Source: Carya illinoinensis (Eukaryota > Streptophyta > Magnoliopsida > Fagales > Juglandaceae). Taken from it: 64,000 nt of DNA. Position numbers and translations under genes: made by a program. The notes beneath the pieces were generated by a model. The model saw nothing but the letters and a program-made list of their open reading frames with translations, was not told where the DNA came from and did no database searches. Within the stretch, counting starts at the first letter, position 1. Every line of letters starts with the position of its first letter. Below, in pieces: positions 22,225 to 33,307 of the stretch. The stretch spans positions 16,010,001 through 16,074,000 of the forward strand of contig NC_056761.1 of the NCBI RefSeq assembly GCF_018687715.1, read 5' to 3'.

Positions 22225-25200
22225 TTAGCTTGTTCTAATATGTAGAACAAGCTTTGATTTCAGCTTTTTGAGTGTGGCTGAAACATTTTTTATGTCAATT
22301 CTTTGTGTAGGTGACTCTGCACAACAATCCAAAGCCAATCTCATAACTGAAGATATGCAGTCCTCCATGGCAGCATGTTCTTTTTCATTTCTCAGCAAAT
22401 TGGCATCAACAATATCGAGTATTGAAGTGAGCAGTGATTCATCTACCCAATGCTTCAAGGTCATTTCTCCAATAAACATGCCATCCGTAGGCTTCTTTCT
22501 TGTGAAAGTTTCCATTAGTAGAATGCCATAACTATACACATCGCCTCTTGTAGAAACAACTCCTTCAGATCCATACTCTGTGGATAACATTCTAACTCAT
22601 CATATATACTTTCTTATTTTATAATAGTGAACAAACAGATCTAAAAAAAAACTATGTGATCAAGATTCAAAAGATATTATTTGCATGTGAAGAGTAGAAT
22701 GATGAAAATACAATACGAAATGTAAAAGTTTGAAAATTTACCTGGTGCCATGTACCCAAAAGTTGCAAGAGTCATGGTCTGCATCATAGAATCCCTATCA
22801 CCTAAGAGTTTGGCCATGCCAAAATCGGCAACATGTGCAACCATTTCTTCATCTAACAAGACATTGCTAGGTTTCAGATCACAATGAATAATTGTTGTTG
22901 AATAACCATGATGAAGGTATTCTAATGCTGATGCGATATCAATCATTATATTTAGCCTTTGTAACATATTAAGATAGTGATCTTGAGAGTGCAGCCATAT
23001 CTCTAAGTTTCCATTAGGCATGTATTCCAATACAAGGGCTTTGAAGTCAATATCATTACAAATGCTGATGATCTTGACAAGATTTCGATGACGAATATTT
23101 CGTAGCACCTCACACTCTACATCAAAACTTTTGAATGCCCCTTTCACTTGCATGTTCATAATTTTTACTGCAATATTCATCCCATCTGAAAGTGTTCCGT
23201 GGTATACAGAGCCAAAACTTCCTTCACCAAGTAAATTATTAGAGCTGAATCCATTCATTGCTTGTACAAGTTGTTGGTGAGAAATTCTTCTCCATGTAAC
23301 TAGAGGGTACAAGTCTGCTTGAGCAAGAGATTTTGGATTTCTCTTTTTCCATCTTTTCCAAGCAAATGCAAGGGTCAGTGTAAGCATAATAAACCCAATT
23401 GCTAGCAACACATACCTTAGCATATTTGGCCATGTTGTCTTCTTTTTGTGAGGACCACCTTCTTCACATGGTGGAACGTTCAATCGAGTTGCACCACAAA
23501 GTGCTTTGTTTGACATAAATGCTGCAGCTGAGAAGTTTAGAAATGGTCCTCTTGTGGGAATTTCTCCTTGCAGTTTATTGAATGAGAGATTTAGATATTT
23601 GAGGTAATGGAGTCCTTCTAAGGACTTCGGAATCTCTCCAGATAAGATGTTATCAGAAAGATCCAAGAATTCCAAGCTTACCATTTCACCAAAAGATACT
23701 GGTATTGAGCCTTCTAGTCGATTTATTGCCAATGAGAGATTAGTCAAATCTTTGAGACCACCAATTGTTTTGGGGATATCACCTGATAGTTGATTTCTTG
23801 ACAAATTCAATATTATCAAGACTTTCATTTTTTCAATATCAGATGAAAGAGAGCCACTTAAAGAATTGGATGAGAAGACAACCTCCAAGAGATCTGTGAG
23901 CCTCCACAAGCTCAATGGAATCATAGAAGTTAATTGATTGAAGCCTAAGTTGAGATGTCTTAGCGAAGTCATATTATCAATGCATCTAGGAATGTGTCCA
24001 GAAAGATTGTTACCATATAATAATAATTCAAACAAGCTCCTTAGATAACATAGTTCTGGTGGTATGGTTCCTTTTAGTCTATTACCACCAAGGTGCAAAC
24101 CTTGAAGCATGCGCAAACTTCCTATTGTGGTTGGAACAAGTCCGCTCAATTCGTTGTTGGTTAATGTCAACGTAATCAAACCACTTAAATTCCCAATCTC
24201 TATTGGAATGCTACCCTTAAGTTTGCAATTATATAAGCGAAGTTTTTGAAGAGAAAAAGAGAGGTTTCCAATGGACTTGGGAAGGAAGCCATTCAAGTGA
24301 TTTTCGCCTAAAGCTAAATCAATGAGATTTATACAATTGGACAAATAGGAGAAAATACTCAATTCTAGAGATTCAACTGTCAAATCATTCCACTCTAGTC
24401 TGAGCCGCCAGAGGAATCTTAAATTTCCAAGAGTTTTTGGAATTAAGCCCGAGAATGAGTTCTCACCTATGTCTATGATAGCGAGCTGTGAAGCATTAGA
24501 GATAGAGTTGGGAATTGCTCCACTCAATTTATTTCCCCAAAGAATAAGTTGTTGAAGCTTTGGAAGAAAGAGACCCATATTTGATGGAAGATGGCCTGAT
24601 AGGTTATTTACCGCCATTGAAATCACTCTTATTGTTGAGATATTGAAGATCCCAAATGGAATTGTGCCAAAAAAAGCATTCCCTCCAATTCGGAGAACCT
24701 CTAGATCTTTTAGATTACCAATTTGATTTGGTATTAAACCTGTCACAATATGAATAGTCATAATTGGTATTTTCTATTAGAGATGATAAAGAAGATATAA
24801 TGAACCTAGAATACTCATTAGCAGTATGAAAATAATCATGACCTCATATATCATGCATGGGGCTGGCACATTTCAGGATGAATTGTGACTCCTGATCTCC
24901 TAATTCAAATTATACCATGGAGGTGTCACAAATAGTTATGAATGTTTGGTGGGTCCTCTTGTGATTTTGTTACTAGACTTGTTGAAATCTTCTAGTTTTT
25001 CATTATATTTTGAATAAAATATTTTGTACTTCAAATTGAAATTAGTTGTTTAATCAGAGATGATCATTGAACTTGTATACTAAATCAATAATTGTATTGA
25101 TGTAATTGACTCATATAAGTTTATATAAGCATACCTTTAAAGTACGATCGTAAAACATGTCTACTAATTCAATAGCCTTATCCATGTAAATTGATTCAAA

Positions 25201-26145
25201 TAAGACTAAGAATACCTTCAAAGTTGTTGTCGGTAAGGTGCAACTCTTTAAGCATGGTTAGGTTTCCTATTTCTGGGTCTAGTCTTCCTGTAAATTTATT
25301 AGTCAATAAATATAGAATTTGCTAATGTTTGTATTTGAACAAAAAGGATAACTATATATTGGAGGTTGATAGCTGCCTAACATACCTTCAAAGTTGTTGT
25401 CACGAAGGTCTAGCTCTGTAAGCATAGTTAAATTCCCTATTTTTGGGAGTTCACTTGACAATTGATTATTAGAAAGAGAAAGATACTGTAGATTCGGAAG
25501 ACGATCAAACATATGTGTAGATAGTCCACCATATAGCATATTGGAGCCAAGATAAATTTCTTGCAAGGAAGATATCTTGAAGATAGAGGAAGGTATGGTG
25601 CCCGAAAGCTGATTGTATCCAAGACTAATAATTTGCAAAGAAGATATGTTAGATAGAGATGGTGGAATAGTACCTAAGAAATTGTTATTGTGAAGAAACA
25701 ATTTTCTAAGTTTAGTTAGAGATCCCATCTGTGATGGAATTGCTCCATTGAATTCATTGTATCCAAAGTGAAAGAATTTCAACCGAGTAAGATGAGACAA
25801 TTCAATTGGTATTGAGCCATGAAAACTATTGTTTTGGATGCTTAGGCTCACAAGAAATGAAAGGTTTCCGATATGCGGAGGAATGATACCTACAAGGCCC
25901 ATGAAAGAAAGGTTTAAGACCATGACTCGGTAATGTCTAGAACCACATATGACACCTACCCAATTGCAAACGGAAGTATTAGTGGTCCAGTTGTTTGTCA
26001 AATGATTTTGGGGATCAAAAGAAATATGAGCCTTCAAGGAAAGAAGAGCAGATTGATCCATTGTAATGTTGGGAGTTGCTGCCAAGGCAATGCTAAACCC
26101 GCACACAAAATAAAGCATGATCAGGAAACTTTTTGGGGCAGCCAT
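22225..26145 (-). CDS. LRR receptor-like kinase, subfamily XII type (FLS2/EFR/XA21-like), four exons, intact
   Basis: Probably a plasma-membrane immune receptor. Exons: 26145-25386, 25287-25216, 24739-22742 and 22577-22225. All introns are GT-AG, and the sum is 3183 nt, 1060 codons plus stop. Signal peptide at residues 1-22, an LRR N-cap with CNWVGVIC, and roughly 22 plant-type LRRs (LxGxIP) to about residue 680. A CGA...PPC cap follows, then one transmembrane helix near 718-740. In the kinase, the Gly loop GEGSFGSVYHG is near 779, the lysine is in IAVKIM, the catalytic loop HCDLKPSNVLL is near 895, and ADFG is near 915. Cysteine precedes the catalytic Asp, so it is a non-RD kinase, the class typical of pattern-recognition receptors. 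Exon 2 is exactly one LRR. The last intron splits the conserved MAPE codon, as in relatives. The ligand cannot be inferred. Length fits EFR/XA21 (about 1030 aa). Confidence 0.92.
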
Positions 26146-26189
26146 ATGAAGGTTTAGGCACTCAAATTGAGGATTGACAAGTGATACTG

Positions 26190-26203
26190 ATATTTAAAAG
26201 AGA
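26190..26203 (-). promoter_or_regulatory. Possible TATA-like element of the receptor-kinase gene
   Basis: CTTTTAAATATC on the minus strand lies about 50 bases upstream of the ATG at 26145. The spacing suits a TATA box with a short 5' UTR. It is conserved as TTTTAAACATC-like sequence in the duplicate copies. Confidence 0.4.
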
Positions 26204-26221
26204 TTGCAGCCAGAAGAGAGA

Positions 26222-26251
26222 GGGGGGGGGGGGGTGGGGGGTGGGTTTGGG
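26222..26251 (+). promoter_or_regulatory. G-quadruplex-capable G tract upstream of the receptor kinase
   Basis: G runs of 13, 6, 3 and 3 are separated by T, T and TTT, which satisfies the G3+N1-7 rule. It lies on the template strand of the gene, about 75-105 bases upstream of its ATG. The duplicate copy B has only short, interrupted G runs at the same place. Confidence 0.7.
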
Positions 26252-26255
26252 CTTT

Positions 26256-26590
26256 GCGCGTTGTTGTCATCATTGACTTGTGCGGCAAAATTAACGTGGA
26301 AAGACCGCCAATTCGTGATGCATGCATTGAGGTCGAGGCTAGCTAGCGACCCCATATTCAAGATATTGCGCGTTGTTGTCATCATTGACTTGTGCGGCAA
26401 AATTAACGTGGAAAGACCGCCAATTCGTGATGCATGCATTGAGGTCGAGGCTAGCTAGCGACCCCATATTCAAGATATTGCGCGTTGTTGTCATCATTGA
26501 CTTGTGCGGCAAAATTAACGTGGAAAGACCGCAATTAGTGCTGCATGCATTGAGGTCCAGGCTAGCTAGCGACCCCATATTCGAGATATC
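26256..26590 (-). repeat. Three 112-bp tandem repeats in the receptor-kinase promoter
   Basis: Units start at 26256, 26368 and 26480 with GCGCGTTGTTGTC; the third is slightly divergent. Each carries TTGACT (W-box core), AACGTGG (ACGT core), CATGCAT (RY-type) and GCTAGCTAGC. The duplicate 5' regions at 29449 and 30262 hold only one unit each, so the triplication is specific to the intact gene. Confidence 0.85.
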
Positions 26591-27464
26591 TTCCTTCAAG
26601 GCATATAACTCTCACATAGTAGTCATGGATCAGAGAGCATTTTTACAAGAGTAGTGCTAGTGGGACGCGTACCTATCTACAGAAGAAGAATAAAGGGACT
26701 CAAATTACATAAATTTTAAGCCAAGGAAATCCTATCTACTGAGGAAAGATGGGTGAGGGCTAAAGAAATTAGCTAGTGGCCAGGAGTCTCCAAATGTTCA
26801 ATATTATCCTTTCATTAATATCCATGGTGTCGCATCAAACATTAGGAAATTATTTCGTATAAGAATGAAATTAACGTCATTCATAGGTAAGGCTTTCGCA
26901 ATACCAAAGTGAAGAAAAATTATGCAGATTATAAGAATGAAATTATCGATTATAAGATTGCTCTGTGCGACGTGGACGAGTGACGAAAAATTATTCAGAT
27001 TATATCAACATCAATCATTCACATTTTAGAAAATTGTTGTAAGCTCGAAATCACTTTTCAAAGGGTCTAATATCAACATTAAGGACGCAATTACTGCTGT
27101 TTTCCTCCAAAACTCTACAAATTGCCCTACTTAATTAAGGGAAAAAAAGGATAATAGAAATGAAATTCTCTTTTTCTTCTCTGTTTTTGTCCAAAACTCT
27201 TAAATTGCTCCTCACGTTTCTAAATAGTTTGAAAGGGAAAAAAAAAAAAAAAAAATTGAGCTTCGACGGGAAACGGTTCGATCTCCAACTCAGAGACATT
27301 ACATGATTAATGTCTTTCAACTTTGACCTGCTTTAATATATATAATAAATTATTAAAATTAATAATTAACACCTCAATTAACTATCAAATGATTCAAATC
27401 TTTAAAATTTGGTAAAAATTACGTCATATGTGTTATTATTATGGATTTTAACGATCAAATTGGG

Positions 27465-29352
27465 AAGGAAGAGAGGTTTCCAATGCACTTGGGAAGGAAG
27501 CCATTCAAGTGATTTTTGCCTAAAGCTAAATCAATGAGATTTATACAATTGGACAAATAGGAGAAAATACTCAATTCTGGAGATTCAACTGTCAAATCAT
27601 TACACTCTAGTCTGAGCCGCCAGAGGAATCTTAAACTTCCAAGCGTTTTTGGAATTAAGCCCGAGAATGAGTTCTCACCTAAGTCTATGATAGCGAGCTG
27701 TGAAGCATTAGAGATAGAGTTGGGAATTGTTCCACTCAATTTATTTCCCCAAAGAATAAGTTGTTGAAGATTTGGAGGGAAGAGACCCATATTTGATGGA
27801 AGATGGCTTGATAGGTTATTTACTGCCATTGAAATCACTCTTATTGTTGAGATATTGAAGATCCCAAATGGAATTGTGCCAAAAAAAGCATTCCCTCGAA
27901 TTTGGAGAACCTCTAGATCTTTTAGATTACCAATTTGATTTGGTATTAAACCTATCACAATATGAATAGTCATAATTGGTATTTTCTATTCAAGATGATA
28001 AAGAAGAAATAATGAACCTAGAATACTCATTAGCAATATGAAAATAACCATGACCTCAAATATCATGCATGGGGCTGGCACATTTCAGGATGAATTGTGA
28101 CTCCTGATCTCCTAGTTCAAGTTATACCATGGAGGTGTCACAAATAGTTATGAATGTTTGGTGGGTCCTCTTGTGATTTTGTTACTAGGCTTGTTGAAAT
28201 CTTCTAGTTTTTCATTATATTTTGAATAAAATATTTTGTACTTCAAATTGAAATTAGTTGTTTAATCAGAGATGATCATTGAACATGTATACTAAATCAA
28301 TAATTGTATTGATGTAATTGACTCATATAAGACTATATAAGCATACCTACAAAGTACGATCATAAAACATGTCTACTAATTCAATAGCCTTATCTATGTA
28401 AATTGATTCAAATAAGACTAAGAATACCTTCAAAGTTGTTGTCAGTAAGGTGCAACTCCTTAAGCGTGGTTAAGTTTCCTATTTCTGGGGCTAGTCTTCT
28501 TGTAAATTTATGAGTCAATAAATATAAAATTTGCTAATGTTTGTATTTGAACAAAAAGGATAACTATATATTGGAGGTTGATAGCTGCCTAACATACCTT
28601 CAAAGTTGTCACGAAGGTCTAGCTCTGTAAGCATAGTTAAATTCCCTATTTTCGGGAGTTCACTTGACAATTGATTATGAGAAAGAGAAAGATACTGTAG
28701 ATTCGGAAGAGGATCAAACATATGTGTAGATAGTCCACCATATAGCATATTGCAGCCAAGATAAATTTCTTGCATAGAAGATATCTTGAAGATAGAGGAA
28801 GGTATGGTGCCCGAAAGCTAATTGTACTCGAGACTAATAATTTGCAATGAAGATATGTTAGATAGAGATGGTGGAATAGTACCTATGAAATTGTTATTGT
28901 GAAGAAACAATTTTCTAAGTTTAGTTAGAGATCCCATCTGTGATGGAATTGCTCAATTGAATTCATTGTATCCAAATTCAACGAATTTCAATCGAGTAAG
29001 AGGAAACAACTAAATTGGGATTGAGCCATGAAAACTATTGTTTTGGATGCTTAGGCTCACAAGAAATGAAACGTTTCCAATATGTGGAGGAATGGTACCT
29101 ACAAGGCCCATGAAAGAAAGGTTTAAGACCATGACTCGGTAATGTCTAGAACCACATATGACACCTACCCAATTGCAAACGAAAGTATTAGAGGTCCAGT
29201 TGTTTGTCAAATGATTTTGGGGATCAAAAGAAATATGAGCCTTAGGCAAGAAGAGCTAATTGATCCTTTGTAATGTTGGGAGTTGCTGTCAAGGCAATGC
29301 TAAAACCGCACACAAAATAAAGCATGATTAGGAAACTTTTTGGGGCAGCCAT
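27465..29352 (-). pseudogene. Truncated LRR receptor-kinase pseudocopy without kinase
   Basis: Copy B of the receptor gene. Exon 1 spans 29352-28598, exon 2 28509-28438, and part of exon 3 27951-27465, where it stops at the duplication junction. It therefore has no transmembrane or kinase part. Exon 1 carries frame breaks near 29010 and 29250 and a stop near 28818. The exon 2 acceptor has changed from ACAGGAAG to ACAAGAAG, removing the original AG. A 3-base deletion removes one Asn of the NNFEG motif. It is unlikely to make a product other than a short secreted LRR fragment. Confidence 0.9.
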
Positions 29353-29448
29353 ATGAAGGTTTAGGCACTCAAATTGAGGATTAACAAGTGATACTGATGT
29401 TTAAAAGAGATTGCAGCCAGAGAGGGAGGGTGGGAGAGGGTGGTTTAC

Positions 29449-29540
29449 GCGTTGTTGTCATCATTGACTTGTGCGGCAAAATTAACGTGGAAAGACTGCC
29501 AATTCGTGCTGCATGCATTGAGGTCGAGGCTAGTTTCTCT
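29449..29540 (-). repeat. Single copy of the 112-bp promoter unit (copy B)
   Basis: GCGTTGTTGTCATCATTGAC through GAGGTCGAGGCTAG matches one unit of the triplicated array upstream of the intact gene, at the equivalent distance from the pseudocopy's ATG. Confidence 0.8.
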
Positions 29541-29929
29541 AATTTCAAGACTGTAATAAAGCAGGGGCACCCATAGTGGGCGGGCCCATGCCACGTACTT
29601 TTGCTTGAGAGTCCAGGTGTAATTCTAGGAAAAGTATGAATTAAAACAGTGTAAACGGACTATGGAAAAGAAATTCCTTGAGAGTTCTAGTGGACGTGTG
29701 AAAGATGAAATTAAGAATATGACAATTAAGAACCTTAAGATCATCAGCTTGTACAAAGTCAATTTATTAGATGGAATTCTTTTCGGATACTGTAGCTCAT
29801 TCTTCATATGACATTATTTATCTAACTTTTATATTAACATTAATTTGTGAGATGATGTTTGTCTCTTCAAAATCTGCTCCAAAACCAACCCCGTTTACAG
29901 TGTCATGTCATAGACACAATAACTATAAT
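29541..29929. other. Unique DNA within duplicate B
   Basis: No gene recognised. It separates the copy B promoter from the third N-terminal scrap and has no counterpart in unit A that I could see. Confidence 0.4.
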
Positions 29930-29944
29930 TTGCTGATTGTATGA

Positions 29945-30085
29945 GCTTTGGGGATCAAAAGGAATATGAGCGTTCAAGGCAGGAAGAGCAGATTGATCGG
30001 TGGTAATGTTGGGAGTTGCTGCCAAGGCAATGCTAGACCTGCACCCAAAATAAAGCATGATCAGGAAACTTTTTGGGGCAGCCAT
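29945..30085 (-). pseudogene. Third copy of the receptor-kinase N-terminus
   Basis: Encodes MAAPKSFLIMLYFGC... through the ATPNIT.DQSAL segment, i.e. the signal peptide and first ~45 residues, then breaks off. It results from re-duplication of the 5' end inside unit B. Confidence 0.85.
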
Positions 30086-30224
30086 GTGATGCTTTAGGCA
30101 CTCAAATTGAGGATTAAAAAGTGATACTGATGTTTAAAAGAGATCAGGAAACTTTTTGTGGCAGCCATGTGATGCTTTAGGCACTCAAATTGAGGATTAA
30201 AAAGTGATACTGATGCTTAAAAGA
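30059..30224 (-). repeat. 83-bp tandem duplication of the receptor 5' end
   Basis: The segment starting GATCAGGAAACTTTTTG at 30059 repeats at 30142, carrying a second copy of the start codon (ATG at 30168, minus) and the first few signal-peptide codons with its 5' leader. Confidence 0.8.
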
Positions 30225-30261
30225 GATTGGAGCCAGAGAGGGAGGGAGGGAGAAGGTGGTT

Positions 30262-30375
30262 TGCGCGTTGTTGTCATCATTGACTTGTGCTGTAAAATTA
30301 ACGTGGAAAGACCACCAATTCATTCTGCATGCATTGAAGTCAAGGCTAGCTAGCGACTCCATATTCAAGATATCT
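30262..30375 (-). repeat. Single 112-bp promoter unit (third copy)
   Basis: GCGCGTTGTTGTCATCATTG to GCTAGCTAGCGACTCC matches the promoter repeat of the intact gene, with several substitutions. Confidence 0.8.
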
Positions 30376-31405
30376 TCTTTCAAGGCATATAACTCTCACA
30401 TAGCAGTCATGGATCAGAGAGCATTTTTACTAGAGTAGTGCTAGCGGAACTTGTACCTATCTACAGAAGAAGAATAAAGGGACTCAAATTACAAAAGTTT
30501 TAAGCCAATGAAATCCTATATATTTACTGAGAAAAGATGGATAAGGGCTAAAGAAATTAGTGGCCAGGAGTCTCCAAATGGTTCATTATCCTTTCATTAA
30601 TATCCATGATGTAGCATCAAACATTAGGAAATTATTTCGTATAAGAATGAAATTAACGTCATTCTTAGGTAAGGCTTTCGCAATACCAAAGTGAAGAAAA
30701 ATTATGCAGATTATAAGAATCAAATTAACGTCATTCTTAGGTAAGGCTTTCGCAATACCGAAGTGAAGAAAAATGATTTCGTATAAGAATGAAATTAACG
30801 TCGTTCTTAGGTAAGGCTTTCGCAATACCAAAGTGAAGAAAAATTATGCAGATTATATGAATGAAATTATCGATTATAAGATTGCTCTGTGCGACGTGGA
30901 CGAGTGAAGAAAAATTATTCAGATCATGTCAACATCAATCATTCACATTTTAGAAAATTGTTGTAAGCTCGACACCACTTTTCAAAGGGTCTAATATCAA
31001 CATTAAGGATGCAATTACTGCTGTTTTCCTCCAAAACTCTACAAATTGCCCTATTTAATTAAGGGAAAAAAAAGGATGATAGAAATGAAATTCTATTTTT
31101 CTTTTCTGTTTTTGTCCAAAACTCTACAAATTGCTCCTCACGTTTCTAAATAGTTTGAAGGAAAAAATAAATAAATAAATAAACAAAAAAAAAAAAAACA
31201 GAGCTTCGACGGGGAAACGGTTCGATCTCCAACTCAAAGACATTACATGATTAATGTCTTTCAACTTTGACCTGCTTTAATATATATAATAAATTATTAA
31301 AATTAATAATTAACACCTCAATTAACTATCAAATGATTCAAATCTTTAAAATTTGGTAAAAATTACGTCATATGTGTTATTATTATGGATTTTAACGATC
31401 AAATT

Positions 31406-32822
31406 TGAACTCAGAGTGCAAATTTTTAAACTTTAGTAGTTATGGATATCATTAGCAGGTTTGCTAGTGCTAGTTTAGAGTACTGAATATTTAAAAAAAA
31501 AAACCCATCAAATTAGCTATTAAATGCAATTTCGTTGAGCAATCAAAGCAACAAAAATAAATAAATAAATATATAAAGTGAAAAAAAGAAGAAGAAAACT
31601 AGACATAATTTTGCATAATCTAATATAACCACATATATAGAAGAATAATGTCAACAAATAGAAGCACTCAAAAGAAATTTATAATTTATATACCAGATCA
31701 AGGCACGACTAAATTGTAAAGCAAAGTTTTGTAATTAATTTCCGTGAGCCACAATGCATGGTTTGATGGTAATTAATTAGAACTAATATTGAATTAATAT
31801 TATGGATAAATCATGGTGAAGTAAAGATTTATCGCTTAAAGTAAGGGCACTGGTAGAATATATACATATCTAAGGGACAAAACAAATATCATAGTTTCTT
31901 GTTCAATAAGAACAAGAAAATCATGAAAAATCATAGTTTCTGTTTTTTTTTTTTCTCTGTTTTTGGTTTCTCTGTACTTTGTGCCCTGTTCTTTATTTCA
32001 CTTTCAGTTCTTGAGATAAGCTTCATTTGGTGATCAAGTTTTATCATGGTATTAGAGCAATACCTTCCGCAATTGATCAAGATCTCAAATTTCTTGAAAA
32101 TTCTCTTACGCTTCTCTTCTCTTACTTTCATGTTCTGAATCTTTGTGATGATCCTTCAAACTTTGTTTTAATCATGGATAAATTCAGGCGCTGTGCTGGT
32201 CTTTCATACAGAGAGGCAGTCAGTGTGAATGGGAATTTGTAGTAAAAACAAGTCAGATTAGATAAATGGAACTAAGCAGACCATAGATTACCATCCTCTT
32301 CTACATGCTTGGACGATCATGTAATGACTTCTTATTATCCTGGCTACTCAATTCTCTTTTAAAAACAAATTGCTTCTACTGTTATATATGAATTACTGCT
32401 GAAATCTCAGTTTAAGAGCTTTTGAGTTGAGCTATATATGAGAGAATCATGTTGTTAGCACGATGATATGATGGATATCATGATTTGAGTCAATATGAAT
32501 ATTATAAATTATTGTACTGATATGTATTTATAATAACTATATTATTTATATTAATTCAAAGTTGTTTTGCCAAAGTTTGTAGATAGAGTTAAGAGATTTT
32601 GTGTGTTTTCTCATGCCTATACACATAATCTGTTTTCTTATAGAATTCATATATGGCTTGTGCCATGGAAAGATTTGCCAGTTTACTAACTTTTAAATAT
32701 AGTTTACATTGCTGATTTAATTCGTATAATCTTTAAATAATTAAGTAATTATTTATGTGAATTCTTGAAAATTAATAATATTTTTTTAATTAATCTTATT
32801 TATCTTAAAAAATAATAATTAA
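31406..32822. other. AT-rich DNA with an LTR-end/PBS relic
   Basis: At 32046-32057 TGGTATTAGAGC follows ...TTTATCA, the arrangement of an LTR end plus Met-tRNA PBS. The T-rich 31945-32045 stretch would be the LTR's 3' end. No internal coding sequence of that element follows. The remainder is AT-rich with no gene. Confidence 0.45.
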
Positions 32823-33307
32823 TCAAACAGTTCGTGAACAGGTTCGAATAAATCTAATAAATAAATAACGTACTGATTGTAGATAAAAATGTAGCTTGGT
32901 AACAAACTCTAATTGACTAGGCCGATTGTGGGCTCTGCTATAATGAAACTTGACACTTAGATTTCCATGGTCATGTAGAAACTTCAATTTGATCTTGTTA
33001 AGTCTAGCTAAAACATTTTTAATATTGATCCTTTGTTCAAGTAAATATGCACAAAAATGCAAAGCCAAGCCTGTAGTTGCTGATAAGCAGGACTCCATAG
33101 TAGCATAGTCATTTTCATTGCTCAACAAATTGACATCAATAATTTTAAGTATCCAAAGTGAAAATGATTCCTCTAGAAAATGTTTTAAGCTCATTTCACC
33201 GATAATCATATCATCAGTGGGCTTCTTTCTTGTGAAAGTTTCCATCAATAAGAGTTCATAACTATACACATTACCTCTTGTAGAAACAATTCCATTAGAT
33301 CCATACT
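32823..33307 (-). pseudogene. Kinase-exon relic of another LRR receptor kinase
   Basis: Homologous to exon 4 of the intact gene: KYGSNGIVSTRGNVYSYELL followed by METFTRKKPTDDM, then a degenerate C-lobe. The acceptor CAG|AG of the intact gene is CAA|AG here, and its normal end is replaced by ~40 read-through codons. Upstream LRR and kinase N-lobe exons are absent. Confidence 0.85.

Larger units (their letters stand above)
24255..27461. repeat. Segmental duplication, unit A
   Basis: From the middle of exon 3 of the intact gene to the phrase AACGATCAAATT, this segment recurs at 27462-31405 in the same order with a few per cent divergence, including introns, promoter and upstream AT-rich DNA. 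The junction at about 27461 joins upstream spacer directly to exon 3 sequence, as expected for a head-to-tail tandem duplication. Confidence 0.85.
27462..31405. repeat. Segmental duplication, unit B (with internal extra duplications)
   Basis: Second copy of unit A, ending at the same AACGATCAAATT phrase near 31405. It is about 0.7 kb longer because the gene's 5' end and promoter segment was duplicated again inside it (29903-30380). A triplicated AAGGCTTTCGCAATACC phrase is also present near 30670, 30746 and 30814. Confidence 0.85.

Noticed and set aside
26194..26599. Overlapping open frames with repeated peptide blocks near the receptor promoter
   Set aside because: They translate the 112-bp promoter repeats; no start or splice context supports a gene.
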